This document shows, in pieces, positions 1 to 8,415 of a DNA stretch of 33,941 bases. The DNA lies in NCBI GenBank assembly GCA_009991595.1, contig JAACVK010000049.1, positions 1-33,941 of the forward strand. The letters run 5' to 3'. Both the position numbers and the translations under genes were made by a program. The notes beneath the pieces were generated by a model, which was not told the origin of the DNA, made no database searches, and was given only the letters and a program-made list of their open reading frames with translations. Positions within the stretch are counted from its first letter, which is position 1, and every line of letters starts with the position of its first letter. The DNA comes from a bacterium (GTDB lineage: Bacteria > Bdellovibrionota > UBA2428).

Positions 1-2
1 GA

Positions 3-125
3 ATATTAAAGACGAGGAGAAAATACCAGCATGAACTACTTTATTTCAACGCCATTTTATTTTGGCCTGGATCGATTGATAAAGGTCTAAAATTCGAGGG
101 AAATAGTGCGGCCTTACAAATCTAA
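3..125 (+). other. Left edge: open frame of uncertain status
   Basis: The first 113 bases lie before the squalene-synthase-like gene. One forward frame is open from base 3 to a stop at 123-125, about 40 codons with no start visible, and would overlap the convergent gene by 12 bp. A second reading is also possible: a frame ending at 32-34 shares its stop in an ATGA overlap with a 19-codon ORF starting at 31, which has a purine-rich GAGGAG upstream. I recognise neither product and cannot choose between them. This could be the tail of an upstream gene or non-coding. Confidence 0.2.
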
Positions 126-1169
126 AGCCAAGTTTAGTTGCTCTAGATCCTTCGAGTCTAAAACACCTTCATAAAGCTGCCCCATGGAAACACCTTCAGT
201 GGAAGGGGTCTTCTTCTTCTCTTTACTTAAACTCCAGTCCTTGGTTAGATCCTTTAGATACAGAGACTTTTCAGCATAGAGTTCCTTTAAGGATTGATCG
301 CGCCTCAAAGACCACTTAACTCGCGCCAAGACTTCAAGGGTTTGAGCTCTACTAATCTTGATGGAAGCATCTTGTGACTGCCATCGCTTTTCAATGGCGG
401 GAACCGAGGCCAAGCCCAAAAAGAAAGACCAGGCACAAAACAGAGCATAGGAATCTCGAGGCTGAGGCAGGCTTAGAATATATTTCAAAGCATGCTCTGC
501 GTGATCCGACAGACTTTTAAGAACTTCCTTTCGGTCGTAAACAAAAAGCCTACCTTCTTTTTGATCCCCCAACTGATCCTTTAAAATATTTATCTTCTGC
601 AAAAACAAACCAAAGTGATAGCTTTCACGCCGATGCTTTTGCCAATCATAACCTTTGACGTGAACCGCATAGTTTTCTGATAGATATTCTCCAATAACCC
701 CAGCAACAAAAAAGCAGTATGAGTTAAGCTCCTTCAAATTAGAAATTTCTTTTCCATTTTTAGCTCGAACCACGAAGTGACGCATTCCACGCAAGGCATT
801 TTGCAAATGCTTCTCTAAAACTCTTCTAATCTCATCGCTCAAGCCCCAATATTTCTCAAAAACCCAAGCGGAGTCTCCCAAGAGAAAAGCATCCGACTTG
901 CTAACTCCAGCTGGAAATTTATCGAGCCAATCCGAAACCTGATCAGCGGATGGGGGCCTCAACAAAAAATCATTAAAAACCCTAAAGGCCGCGCGTTGTT
1001 TGGATAAGCTCTCCCATTGAGTGTCTTCGATGGTATCTAGGATTCGAAACAACAAATACGCCAAAGATACTTCTTGCCGAAATGGCTCTGACAATTCTCG
1101 AATGCAAAAGGCAAAGCTACGACTGACTCGATCCAAATGCTCCTGAAATCTTTGTTTCTCCTCGCTCAT
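114..1169 (-). CDS. Squalene/phytoene synthase family prenyltransferase (squalene-synthase-like)
   Basis: Likely joins two prenyl diphosphates head to head, as squalene synthase does with farnesyl diphosphate. The ATG at 1169 was chosen because AAGAGG lies about 10 nt upstream; an in-frame TTG at 1205 would add 12 residues but has no comparable ribosome site. The product is about 351 residues. SRSFAFCIREL (16-26) and the first Asp-rich motif DTIED (45-49) match squalene synthases. So do the YCFFVAGVIGEYL block (151-163) and the region NILKDQLGDQKEGR (194-207), where the second acidic motif lies. That motif reads DQLGD rather than the common DYLED, so one acidic residue is a glycine. No C-terminal membrane anchor is obvious. 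The gene stands alone, so squalene, hopanoid precursor or carotenoid cannot be decided from context. Confidence 0.85.
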   Translation of the reverse strand: MSEEKQRFQEHLDRVSRSFAFCIRELSEPFRQEVSLAYLLFRILDTIEDTQWESLSKQRAAFRVFNDFLLRPPSADQVSDWLDKFPAGVSKSDAFLLGDSAWVFEKYWGLSDEIRRVLEKHLQNALRGMRHFVVRAKNGKEISNLKELNSYCFFVAGVIGEYLSENYAVHVKGYDWQKHRRESYHFGLFLQKINILKDQLGDQKEGRLFVYDRKEVLKSLSDHAEHALKYILSLPQPRDSYALFCAWSFFLGLASVPAIEKRWQSQDASIKISRAQTLEVLARVKWSLRRDQSLKELYAEKSLYLKDLTKDWSLSKEKKKTPSTEGVSMGQLYEGVLDSKDLEQLNLALDL

Positions 1170-1376
1170 TGGCCCTACCCTCTTATCAAACAGTTGGTAT
1201 TTCAAACAAGTTTTACGTTAGACAACGCTTAAAGACGAAGTATGCCCTACTGAGAGAAGCACTTGAAGCCCATGTGCCGACAGAAAGCCAAGCTAAATGT
1301 TTAATGACTTGCCGATAAGCCAGAAATAGACCCTCAGACAATGCCATTAAATTAAGACAGTTAGAGGGAGAATCCA

Positions 1377-1451
1377 ATGCTCACCCTAACCAAGCACCTC
1401 TCTGCCCTTAATTCGACTGTCTATTCGAGCACTCTGCGAAGAAAGGGTTGA
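1377..1451 (+). CDS. Possible 24-codon small ORF / leader peptide
   Basis: Within the roughly 315-base space between the squalene-synthase-like gene and the dioxygenase there is an ATG at 1377, preceded by AGAGGGAG at 1363-1370 with six bases between. This is one of the best ribosome sites in the window. The frame encodes 24 residues (MLTLTKHLSALNSTVYSSTL, then RRKG) and stops at 1449-1451, 33 bases before the dioxygenase ATG. It could be a leader peptide, a small protein, or chance. The rest of the gap shows no tRNA or clear terminator. Confidence 0.35.
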   Translation: MLTLTKHLSALNSTVYSSTLRRKG

Positions 1452-1484
1452 AAGTTGCTCTAGCCCTATGCTTTGGTGCAGAGC

Positions 1485-2444
1485 ATGACAACTGAAATTC
1501 AAACACTAAGCGTTGAAGACCTAAGATCCAATGACCCTCAAAAGAGAAAAGCTTTTATCGACGGCCTAAAAACCGCCTATCAAGACATTGGGTTTGTCAT
1601 TCTTAAAGACCACGGCATCACAAAGGAGCTTCAAGATAAAGCCTACCAGGTGATACAAGACTTCTTTAATCTACCTGTAGAAGAAAAAATGAAATATCAC
1701 ATTCCAGGAACGGGTGGAATTCGCGGATACACTCCCTTTGGGACCGAACACGCCAAAGACAATCCTGTGAGTGACCTCAAAGAATTTTTCCACGTTGGCG
1801 TAGAAGTTCCACCAGAGGAATCTATCAGTAAAAGCTACCCAAAGAACGTTTCCGTTGAAGCTGTAGCAGACTTCGACTCCACCCTCCGCAATCTATACGA
1901 CTCCCTGCTAACTCTGGGAATGGATGTACTGAAGGCCATTTCAATTATTTTGGAAATTGATGAAGAGTTTTTCACCGAAAAAGTTCGATATGGAAACTCC
2001 ATACTTCGCCCTATTCATTACCCACCATTAAAGGGCGACGAAAAGCCTGCCGCCTACCGAGCCTCTGCTCACGAAGACATCAATCTAATCACGCTGTTGA
2101 TTGGTGCCTCAGAAAAAGGGCTTGAGGTGCTCACCCGCCAAGGCGAATGGCTCTCGGTCCAAAGTGAGCCCGAAGAAATAGTTGTGAATGTGGGAGATAT
2201 GCTCCAACGTCTCACCAACTATAAATTTATTTCAACCACCCACAGAGTGGTGAATCCCGTAAAAGACGCAGAAAAAATGAAAAAACCTCGCTTCAGCACC
2301 CCATTCTTTCTGCACCCGGTTTCAGAAATGTCATTGGACGCGCTAAAGACCTGCGTAAGCGAGAGCAATCCACGAAAAGACCCCCCAACGACCGCTGGAG
2401 AATACCTTCAGGAACGTTTACGAGAAATTGGCCTCACCAAATAG
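1485..2444 (+). CDS. 2-oxoglutarate/Fe(II)-dependent dioxygenase, isopenicillin N synthase family
   Basis: A mononuclear iron oxygenase of about 319 residues. The N-terminal DIOX_N region includes DIGFVILKDHGI (34-45), typical of the family. The catalytic 2OG-FeII core carries the iron ligands H196 and D198 (SAHEDINLITLL) and distal H253 (STTHRVVNP), followed by R269-x-S271, the RxS motif that binds the 2-oxoglutarate carboxylate. The ATG at 1485 was preferred over in-frame TTG 1473 and GTG 1476 because homologues usually begin near here, although the ribosome site is weak. The substrate cannot be inferred. Family members modify amino acids, nucleobases or secondary metabolites, and this one is not in a biosynthetic cluster. 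A possible small ORF lies just upstream and bioY follows 59 bp downstream, probably co-transcribed. Confidence 0.88.
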   Translation: MTTEIQTLSVEDLRSNDPQKRKAFIDGLKTAYQDIGFVILKDHGITKELQDKAYQVIQDFFNLPVEEKMKYHIPGTGGIRGYTPFGTEHAKDNPVSDLKEFFHVGVEVPPEESISKSYPKNVSVEAVADFDSTLRNLYDSLLTLGMDVLKAISIILEIDEEFFTEKVRYGNSILRPIHYPPLKGDEKPAAYRASAHEDINLITLLIGASEKGLEVLTRQGEWLSVQSEPEEIVVNVGDMLQRLTNYKFISTTHRVVNPVKDAEKMKKPRFSTPFFLHPVSEMSLDALKTCVSESNPRKDPPTTAGEYLQERLREIGLTK

Positions 2445-2503
2445 GCTTTTTATGCAAAGCGTAAGCATTGGCGACCCAGAATGGCTCTGCTATAGAGGAA
2501 TGC

Positions 2504-3082
2504 ATGTCTAAAGTAATTGCCCACAAACAAAGTCTTTTTTCTTCGCTCATGAACCGCTTTGCGATTGCAAATACTCAGCAGCGAATTCTATTCACTCTTT
2601 TGAGCATGGGGATCGGTGTAGTGCTACTCGCCGCAACCGCTCAGCTAAAGTTTGTGCTCCCATTCACTCCCGTGCCGGTAACAGGCCAAACATTTGGAGT
2701 TCTTTTGATCGCCATGTTGATGGGCTCTCAGGCCGGAAGCTTAACTGTTGGCGCCTATCTTATTGCAGGAGCCGCGGGAGCCCCCTTCTTTGCGAACGTT
2801 TCAGGGCCCCACACAACTGGCTACCTTTTTGGCATGTTAGTGGCTGCTCGAGTAGTGGGTTACCTAGCTGACATTGGATGGGCAAAGTCTTTTTCAAAAG
2901 CTTTTGCCATCGGCACATTGGGGACAGCCATCATCTTCGCTTTTGGTCTTGCTATATTGGGTAAATTCACTGGATACAGCAATGTCTTGGCTTTGGGGCT
3001 TTACCCCTTCCTGATTGGGGCCGTGATTAAAATTGCCTTGGCCAGCGGTGTGGTCTCAATGCTCAATCGAAATCAGGACTAA
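2504..3082 (+). CDS. bioY: BioY biotin ECF-transporter substrate-binding component
   Basis: Integral inner-membrane protein that binds biotin, working alone or with a shared EcfAT energising module. No EcfA or EcfT gene is in the window. The ATG at 2504 follows AGAGG by 5-6 bases and gives 192 residues, the usual BioY length; an in-frame TTG at 2468 would add 12 residues without a better site. The conserved FTPVPVTGQTFGVLL segment, the GSQAGSLTVGAYLIAGAAGAPFF stretch in two parts (GSQAGSLTVGAYL, then IAGAAGAPFF) and the GYLFGMLVAARVVGYLAD region (near residue 105-120) are typical of the family. Hydrophobic segments fit about six membrane helices. The gene ends six bases from the stop of the convergent gene. 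Confidence 0.9.
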   Translation: MSKVIAHKQSLFSSLMNRFAIANTQQRILFTLLSMGIGVVLLAATAQLKFVLPFTPVPVTGQTFGVLLIAMLMGSQAGSLTVGAYLIAGAAGAPFFANVSGPHTTGYLFGMLVAARVVGYLADIGWAKSFSKAFAIGTLGTAIIFAFGLAILGKFTGYSNVLALGLYPFLIGAVIKIALASGVVSMLNRNQD

Positions 3083-3088
3083 TCTAAT

Positions 3089-3544
3089 TTAATTGGAAGC
3101 AACTGGTATGCTCGAGCTACCTTTTGCTGTGCACGTGTGCTCAAAAGTGCCGTCTGAATAAGAACCAGTAACTCGGCAATGTAAGTTTTTGACAACCATT
3201 TTATAAGAACCAATGCCTTTGTCGTGAACCGCTCCCGCTTCGCTGAGAATGGTCACCAAACTAGAGGCATCATTGCCTGAGAAAATGGCTGCATCGTATC
3301 GACTTCTCATCAACGTACAAACAAAATCAGCGTATCCATCTTTCTTTACCTGGGCATTGCACTGAAGCTCTCGAATAAAAACACTTGTTTGCTTAGCGGA
3401 TAAGGAAAAGTTGTCGTTAATTATGGATCGAAGCTTTTCGGCCTGATCCAAGCTAACCGTAAGCGAAGCTGTCTCGCCAGCGGAAACACTCACAGTAGAA
3501 AAACCAAAAAACAAAATCATTAAATAAAACTTTATCGCTCTCAC
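3089..3544 (-). CDS. Small secreted protein with two Cys-pair repeats, function unknown
   Basis: I do not recognise the family. The GTG start at 3544 gives a signal peptide (MRAIKFYLMILFFGFSTVSV, cleavage after SAG); the next in-frame ATG, nine codons in, would lose the positive N-terminus. The mature part of about 128 residues holds two related segments. The first reads LQCNAQVKKDGYADFVCTLM and the second LHCRVTGSYSDGTFEHTCT. Each has LxC, about six residues, Asp-Gly, four or five residues, then Cys-Thr. This suggests an internal duplication in which each unit closes with a disulfide, fitting a periplasmic or secreted location. The gene is monocistronic. Confidence 0.7.
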   Translation of the reverse strand: MRAIKFYLMILFFGFSTVSVSAGETASLTVSLDQAEKLRSIINDNFSLSAKQTSVFIRELQCNAQVKKDGYADFVCTLMRSRYDAAIFSGNDASSLVTILSEAGAVHDKGIGSYKMVVKNLHCRVTGSYSDGTFEHTCTAKGSSSIPVASN

Positions 3545-3687
3545 ACCCCTATGATCGCAACCTTCGTACCATTGTGAAGAGCAAATAACCTATTGATATT
3601 ACGTGCATTTGCCTTAGATTGTTAAGAGAGTGCGACAATAAAGGGCTCTCCACTGTCCAAACTCTAGTCAATCTGCTTCGAGAAGGG

Positions 3688-3723
3688 CCCTCATTGCAAC
3701 TCTTTAACTAAACGCAATGAGGG
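3688..3723. terminator. Inverted repeat downstream of the coiled-coil gene
   Basis: CCCTCATTGC (3688-3697) and GCAATGAGGG (3714-3723) form a perfect 10-bp stem with a 16-base loop, 31 bases beyond the stop of the 711-residue gene on the minus strand. Neither strand has a strong T-run after the stem, so this is at best a weak terminator, or an mRNA-end-stabilising hairpin. Confidence 0.4.
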
Positions 3724-3754
3724 GTCTCTGTTTACAAAAACAAATCAATTAAAA

Positions 3755-5890
3755 CTAATTCAACCAATTCCAAAAAGGGTCTTCTTCTTCTTGAGAAGGC
3801 ATACTCTTCCTATCCATCCAGAAAATTGCCGCTTGCGGCCCTTCTTCAAGTTCCTGAAGAGCCACCAAGATTCCCTTATGAAGTGAGGCCTTCGAGGACA
3901 TGAATTGCTCGCCCCGAGAAATTTCTTGAGTTAGCTGAACTTTTTCTTCTCTCAACGGAGCAAGGACTGCTTCTAACTCTCTCAATTCTTCAGAATTTTG
4001 AGCAGCTTCGGTCATCAATTCCTCTATGCGCGTGGCTAAAGCCGAGATTTGTTGCTCAAGCTTGTTAATGAGTCTTTCCTTCGAAGAGATAGAACCCTCC
4101 AGATCAGACACAATTTTTTGCGCCGACTCTAAAGAAGACTCCGCCGCATAAAACTCTCGAGACAATCGATCGTAATCGTTGCGCAATTTAAAATCGGCAA
4201 GTTCACGCTGAGCCTGGCCTAGACGTGATTGAGCTGCGCCCAATTCACTCCTTGCGGACGCTAAAAGTGATTGTTTTCCAGATAGCGCGTATCGAGAATC
4301 ACTCAAGTTTGTTGCAACCTGACCGGCCTCTCGTTCAGCTCTACGCAGTTCAACCTCTTTCTGCCTATACGCATACTGGTAAGAAGTCACACGATCGGCC
4401 AGTTTTCTACGCTCAGACTCAACAGAATCTCGAATCTGATTTTCTCGATAGGCATAGGAAGACCTTAAACTCGCTAAAGAAGAACGAGCTGAACTGAGGC
4501 TGTTTTCCAACCGGCTTTCTCTTTGTTTAGCGCTTTGATAGGCATCCCTTTGATTTGAACAATTACCTTGGTTCGCCTTCTGACAATCCTTTAACTTCTG
4601 CTCTCTTTGTCGAGTGTTTTGCCTAGCTTCTCTTAGATCTACCCCCAAAGAATCAACTTCACGCTGTTTTGTATCGATTGAGGAGTGAAGACTTCTCAAT
4701 CTAGAATCTCCATCCATTCGTCGACGCAATTCATAATTGTAATCGAAGCGACTGTAATCATTTTCCGCATCCCTTAGGGCATGCCCTAGTGCGGTCAACT
4801 CAGACTCTAAATCGGCAACTTCGCGCTCAATGGAACGTCTTCTTCTTTCCAAAGTTCCAATATTCCGTTCAAGCTGAGCGATGTCGGAGTTTAAACCACT
4901 AATTCTACTCTGAGCCGAGGCTACTTGCGATTCGCTAGAAGAAACAGACTGAAAATACGCACGACTAGCTTCTCGAACAGGTCGAAATGCATCCATCTTA
5001 TCATTGAACACCGCTTGGGCGGCTTCCAACTCCGATTCAGCTAAAACCAAAGACTTTCTACTCTCCAGCAATTCTGAATTTGTTTCTTTAAGCTGCTGCT
5101 GTTTGCTAGATTTTGAGGAAATACTTTCTTCTAGTTCTTCAGAGATATTCCCAGAACGCTCGAGCTCTCTTTGAAGCTGAGTCAGTAATGGATCCATATC
5201 AGCCTGTAGAGCCTCTAACTCTTGCCCCAAAGCTCGTAACTCCAAATAGATTGTCTGAACTTCGAGCTGCGTCGCCCAAAGTGAGTCCGTGTTCACGAGA
5301 GTAGAGTCAACTGATGAAGCTACAGCGCCTTCCAGTTGAGCAAAGAAATTCTGATCAATCGCAGATTCTAGAGCACACATTTTTTCAAGCTCATCAAAGT
5401 TCCTCATGGAACCAGATAGAGAAAAATAGAATTGCTTTGTCTTTCCTTCTGCATCCAGATAATCAACCCTTACAGCTGAATCAGCACGGAGCCTTCGATA
5501 CAATCTATTCACATCCTGAGGCATCTGCCAATACAAGGGAGTAGCAACTTTAGAGCCCACTAAGGAGAGTGGGCGCATGGAATAAGTTTTTGATTCTCCA
5601 CTCGACCTAATTGTAATTTTTTCCGCTTGAAACCCATCAGGAGCCGAAACAAAGAAAGCCGCATTAGGATGACCCTTCTGGGAAACAACCAGCGAAAGCG
5701 TCCACTCCTCTTCAGAGACCTTCTTTACCGTTTGGGAAACACAGCTCTCTTGCAAAGAAGCACCTAAATCAACTTTTTGGGTAGTCCATTCTTTGTACTT
5801 AAAAGGTGGGTCTTCTTGGGCTCCACTTACTGTGGCAATCAAAAAAGACAATAAAAGATAAACGAACCGAACACACCGAACACTCTTCAT
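3755..5890 (-). CDS. Large periplasmic coiled-coil protein, function unknown
   Basis: A 711-residue secreted protein. The ATG is well supported by GGAGGA seven bases upstream. A signal peptide (MKSVRCVRFVYLLLSFLIAT, cleavage near VSGAQ) is followed by a globular segment to about residue 190. From about 200 to 690 the sequence is almost entirely heptad-like, rich in Gln, Glu, Arg, Ser and Leu, a long coiled coil with few breaks. A short acidic tail ends in FWNWLN. One Cys pair (near residue 435-440) lies inside the coiled coil. No catalytic motif, lipobox or later membrane segment is seen, so a structural or spacer role in the periplasm or surface is inferred. No family is recognised. The gene appears monocistronic. 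Confidence 0.8.
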   Translation of the reverse strand: MKSVRCVRFVYLLLSFLIATVSGAQEDPPFKYKEWTTQKVDLGASLQESCVSQTVKKVSEEEWTLSLVVSQKGHPNAAFFVSAPDGFQAEKITIRSSGESKTYSMRPLSLVGSKVATPLYWQMPQDVNRLYRRLRADSAVRVDYLDAEGKTKQFYFSLSGSMRNFDELEKMCALESAIDQNFFAQLEGAVASSVDSTLVNTDSLWATQLEVQTIYLELRALGQELEALQADMDPLLTQLQRELERSGNISEELEESISSKSSKQQQLKETNSELLESRKSLVLAESELEAAQAVFNDKMDAFRPVREASRAYFQSVSSSESQVASAQSRISGLNSDIAQLERNIGTLERRRRSIEREVADLESELTALGHALRDAENDYSRFDYNYELRRRMDGDSRLRSLHSSIDTKQREVDSLGVDLREARQNTRQREQKLKDCQKANQGNCSNQRDAYQSAKQRESRLENSLSSARSSLASLRSSYAYRENQIRDSVESERRKLADRVTSYQYAYRQKEVELRRAEREAGQVATNLSDSRYALSGKQSLLASARSELGAAQSRLGQAQRELADFKLRNDYDRLSREFYAAESSLESAQKIVSDLEGSISSKERLINKLEQQISALATRIEELMTEAAQNSEELRELEAVLAPLREEKVQLTQEISRGEQFMSSKASLHKGILVALQELEEGPQAAIFWMDRKSMPSQEEEDPFWNWLN

Positions 5891-6020
5891 ACTTGACTCC
5901 TCCTACGTGCACCCCAACGAGCGACCAGTAAAAGCCAGTAAAAACACTATGTAAAATTAAAATGACTTTCTTATCCAGAATAGCCGGATTCCTGGTTACG
6001 AATATTGCCAACGTTTTTGG

Positions 6021-6038
6021 TAGAAACCCTAGTTTCTA
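6021..6038. promoter_or_regulatory. Inverted repeat upstream of amn
   Basis: TAGAAAC (6021-6027) and GTTTCTA (6032-6038) are perfect inverted copies with a four-base spacer, about 95 bp before the AMP nucleosidase start and about 130 bp before the divergent coiled-coil gene. No T-run follows, so an operator is as likely as a terminator. No regulator can be assigned. Confidence 0.3.
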
Positions 6039-6052
6039 GTAGCAAAGAATCA

Positions 6053-6062
6053 CCCCCCCCCC
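6053..6062. repeat. Run of ten C in the amn upstream region
   Basis: Ten consecutive C bases, then TCCC, lie 71 bases before the AMP nucleosidase start, in the divergent intergenic space. Homopolymer G/C tracts of this length can slip during replication and change promoter spacing. The tract is not inside a recognised gene. It could also be a sequencing or assembly length error. Confidence 0.6.
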
Positions 6063-6133
6063 TCCCGTGAAAAGAGTTAGCTAGCACCTTTTCAGATGAC
6101 GCGTAGCGTTTTGTGTGCTAAGAGGTTGTTTTA

Positions 6134-6904
6134 ATGAAGAGTAAAGAAGAAATCGTACAAGACTGGCTCCCTCGCTACACTGGAATGAAACTAGAGGAAT
6201 TTGGAGAATACTTTCTCCTCACAAATTTCATTAAATACGTCAATGATTTCGCCTCCCAACACAATGTCGAAATTCGTGGTTTAGACAAGCCCATGCAGGT
6301 GGCCACCCACGAAGGAGTTAGCATCATCAACTTTGGAATGGGCTCCCCCAATGCCGCCACAGTTTGCGACCTACTTTCTGCAGTCACCCCCAAAGCCGCC
6401 TTGTTTTTAGGCAAGTGCGGAGGTTTAAAAAGAAAACTAGCTGTAGGCGATTTCATTCTGCCCATAGCAGCCATTCGCGGAGAAGGAACCTCTGACCACT
6501 ACTACGCGCCTGAAATTCCCGCGCTCCCCTCCTTCAAGCTTCAAATGGCTGTGTCCCATTCCATCAAAGCGCTTGAACAAGATTACTACACAGGGACGGT
6601 CTACACGACCAACCGTCGTATCTGGGAGCACGACGAAGACTTTAAAGACTACCTCCGTCACACACGCTGCATTGGTATCGACATGGAAACGGCCACATTT
6701 TTCATCACTGCCTTTGCCAATAAAATTCCCCATGGAGCCCTACTCTTGGTATCCGACCTTCCGATGACTCCCGAAGGGGTGAAGACCTCCAAGAATGATG
6801 AAGGAGTAACTAAAAACCACGTTCCACTTCATCTAAAAATCGGCCTTGATGCACTGAAGGAGCTTCAATACACCGGCGAATCTGTCAAACACCTTGTCTT
6901 TTAG
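6134..6904 (+). CDS. amn: AMP nucleosidase, short form
   Basis: Hydrolyses AMP to adenine and ribose 5-phosphate in the cytoplasm, a purine salvage or adenylate-balance step. At 256 residues it matches the short bacterial form, which is only the nucleoside-phosphorylase-fold catalytic domain and lacks the N-terminal regulatory domain of the roughly 480-residue E. coli enzyme. The opening (EEIVQDWLPRYTG, 5-17, then EEFGEYFLLTNF) is characteristic. The core has GKCGGLKRKLAVGDFILP (93-110), the ribose-binding DMETAT (183-188) and SDLPMTPEG, with the likely catalytic acid D208. AGAGG at 6121-6125 supports the ATG. The gene has its own upstream region containing an inverted repeat and a C10 tract. 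Confidence 0.92.
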   Translation: MKSKEEIVQDWLPRYTGMKLEEFGEYFLLTNFIKYVNDFASQHNVEIRGLDKPMQVATHEGVSIINFGMGSPNAATVCDLLSAVTPKAALFLGKCGGLKRKLAVGDFILPIAAIRGEGTSDHYYAPEIPALPSFKLQMAVSHSIKALEQDYYTGTVYTTNRRIWEHDEDFKDYLRHTRCIGIDMETATFFITAFANKIPHGALLLVSDLPMTPEGVKTSKNDEGVTKNHVPLHLKIGLDALKELQYTGESVKHLVF

Positions 6905-6918
6905 AAACTCAAAAATAT

Positions 6919-8229
6919 TTACTCTTCTGGCGACTGACCTAGATCAAGCCCATCAATAAATGCTTTTGCTTTTTTAATGGCGTCTAAGGTACCGCTTGAA
7001 TCCGAATCCACTAGGACCTCCGAGAACGGCTTGTTCGAAGGAGTAAATGAATCCTCACTCGGCCCAACAACGATCCCTTGAGAGAATTCTGAATAGCTAT
7101 TCATGAAGGCCAAAAATTTTCGAAGCTTGGTCGAAGGTAGATCACCTTCCTTCATAGATTTTAAAAGCGTTTTTGCATCGATTGAAGTAAAAATCAACGT
7201 ATCTTGCCCAGCATTAAATAAAACAGATTGAGCGGTATTTTCCCCAAGAAATGACTGTAGAACATCTCTAAAATCCCTTTCCGTCTTCATCGTTTTTTCG
7301 ACCGAGCTTGCGAAAAAATAAAACTGCAGTTGTCGCCCTTCCACTCTTCCATCTCCCAAAAGCTCATCAACCTTCCCTAAGACCATCTCGTTATGAGTGC
7401 TGACACCGTCTTGTCTGCCTCCCGGCTTCACCAATGAAGCAGATAAAATCTCCCATTTGAGTCGACTCAGTTCAGAGTAATAAACATCCTCTAGTTTGAC
7501 ATTTCTCGGCGAGTTAATAGAAGTTTTTTCAACCACTATCTCAACTAATTCCTTTGCAAAGTTGTTACGCTGCTCCCCGGTTAAAGAGCCCTCAAATTCC
7601 CCATGGCTCAGGCCAGACACAATAACTTTCTTCAGTTCTTCCTGATATTCTATGGAATCACCAGCAACCCTTAAGAGATCGATTGAGTCTCTTTCAAGAT
7701 CAGGATCTGCTCTGAGGAGGTAAGTAGAAAGCTCCTCGACCACTCTTCGTCTTGCATCTTCTTCAAAACCCTCTCGAGTTCCAATCAAATGAGGATTCTT
7801 CTCAAAAAAATCAGGATCACTTTCTAGAGTGGGAGCATGAAGCTCCTCGAGCTTCGCCCACTGCTCATCGCTAACCTTCGATTTCTCTAAAAAACTAAGA
7901 CGCGCTCTCCAAAGCGTATATGTGCTCTGAAGCATTTGATTAATTCGGTACATTCGAGTTCCAACGACTTCAGCATTCGCTAGGTCATTAGGCAAATTTT
8001 CCATCTGAAGAACATTTCTTCGCATTTCTGCAATCTGCGAAATTAGTCCATTGGCATGAGCATTCGAATTTCCAAACCTATCGACCAGGCGACTTACAAA
8101 TCGACTATTAATATGATTGGCAGCATTCCTTGCCGAGGAAGCACACAGATCTTCACCAGCATAACTACTTAGCGGAAACATAAACAAATTGATCGAGAGT
8201 AAACACAATATAGGAAAAGAGTCTTTCAC
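6919..8229 (-). CDS. Secreted protein of unknown function
   Basis: I recognise no family. The GTG at 8229 was chosen because it gives a clean signal peptide (MKDSFPILCLLSINLFMFPL, cleavage near SSYAG) and about 436 residues; a TTG at 8289 would put 20 extra residues before it. The mature protein is mostly predicted helical, acidic, and nearly Cys-free, with one Cys just after the cleavage site (GEDLCASSARN). There is no lipobox, membrane helix or catalytic motif that I can see. The ribosome site is weak. It is monocistronic, convergent with amn (14 bp between stops) and divergent from the TonB-like operon. Confidence 0.7.
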   Translation of the reverse strand: MKDSFPILCLLSINLFMFPLSSYAGEDLCASSARNAANHINSRFVSRLVDRFGNSNAHANGLISQIAEMRRNVLQMENLPNDLANAEVVGTRMYRINQMLQSTYTLWRARLSFLEKSKVSDEQWAKLEELHAPTLESDPDFFEKNPHLIGTREGFEEDARRRVVEELSTYLLRADPDLERDSIDLLRVAGDSIEYQEELKKVIVSGLSHGEFEGSLTGEQRNNFAKELVEIVVEKTSINSPRNVKLEDVYYSELSRLKWEILSASLVKPGGRQDGVSTHNEMVLGKVDELLGDGRVEGRQLQFYFFASSVEKTMKTERDFRDVLQSFLGENTAQSVLFNAGQDTLIFTSIDAKTLLKSMKEGDLPSTKLRKFLAFMNSYSEFSQGIVVGPSEDSFTPSNKPFSEVLVDSDSSGTLDAIKKAKAFIDGLDLGQSPEE

Positions 8230-8415
8230 ATCACCATCATTTCCAAAGCCCAATCTGAAAAATAAGCTTATCAAAGTGATTATACTCAAAGAACAATGGC
8301 ATCGCTTCCGTCAAACATTTGGTCTCTTAGAAAGCATCGCATTCTAAGCTAAAAGACAAGCCTATAGTCAATCGCTTGGCTACAGCTTAGCTCAATCCCT
8401 TCCGAATAAGACTAT

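Noticed and set aside
1206-1472. tRNA or riboswitch before the dioxygenase/bioY pair
   Set aside because: I found no cloverleaf, no conserved riboswitch core and no BirA-type operator that I could recognise.
4225-5544. Several plus-strand frames inside the coiled-coil gene
   Set aside because: They are explained by the repetitive composition of the minus-strand gene and have no ribosome sites or family match.
5799-6011. 70-codon minus-strand frame covering the region upstream of the coiled-coil gene
   Set aside because: It overlaps the well-supported ATG and ribosome site of the 711-residue gene in another frame and has no ribosome site or recognisable product.
6175-6733. Two minus-strand frames antisense to amn
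   Set aside because: They lie wholly inside a gene with full family motifs and show no motif of their own.
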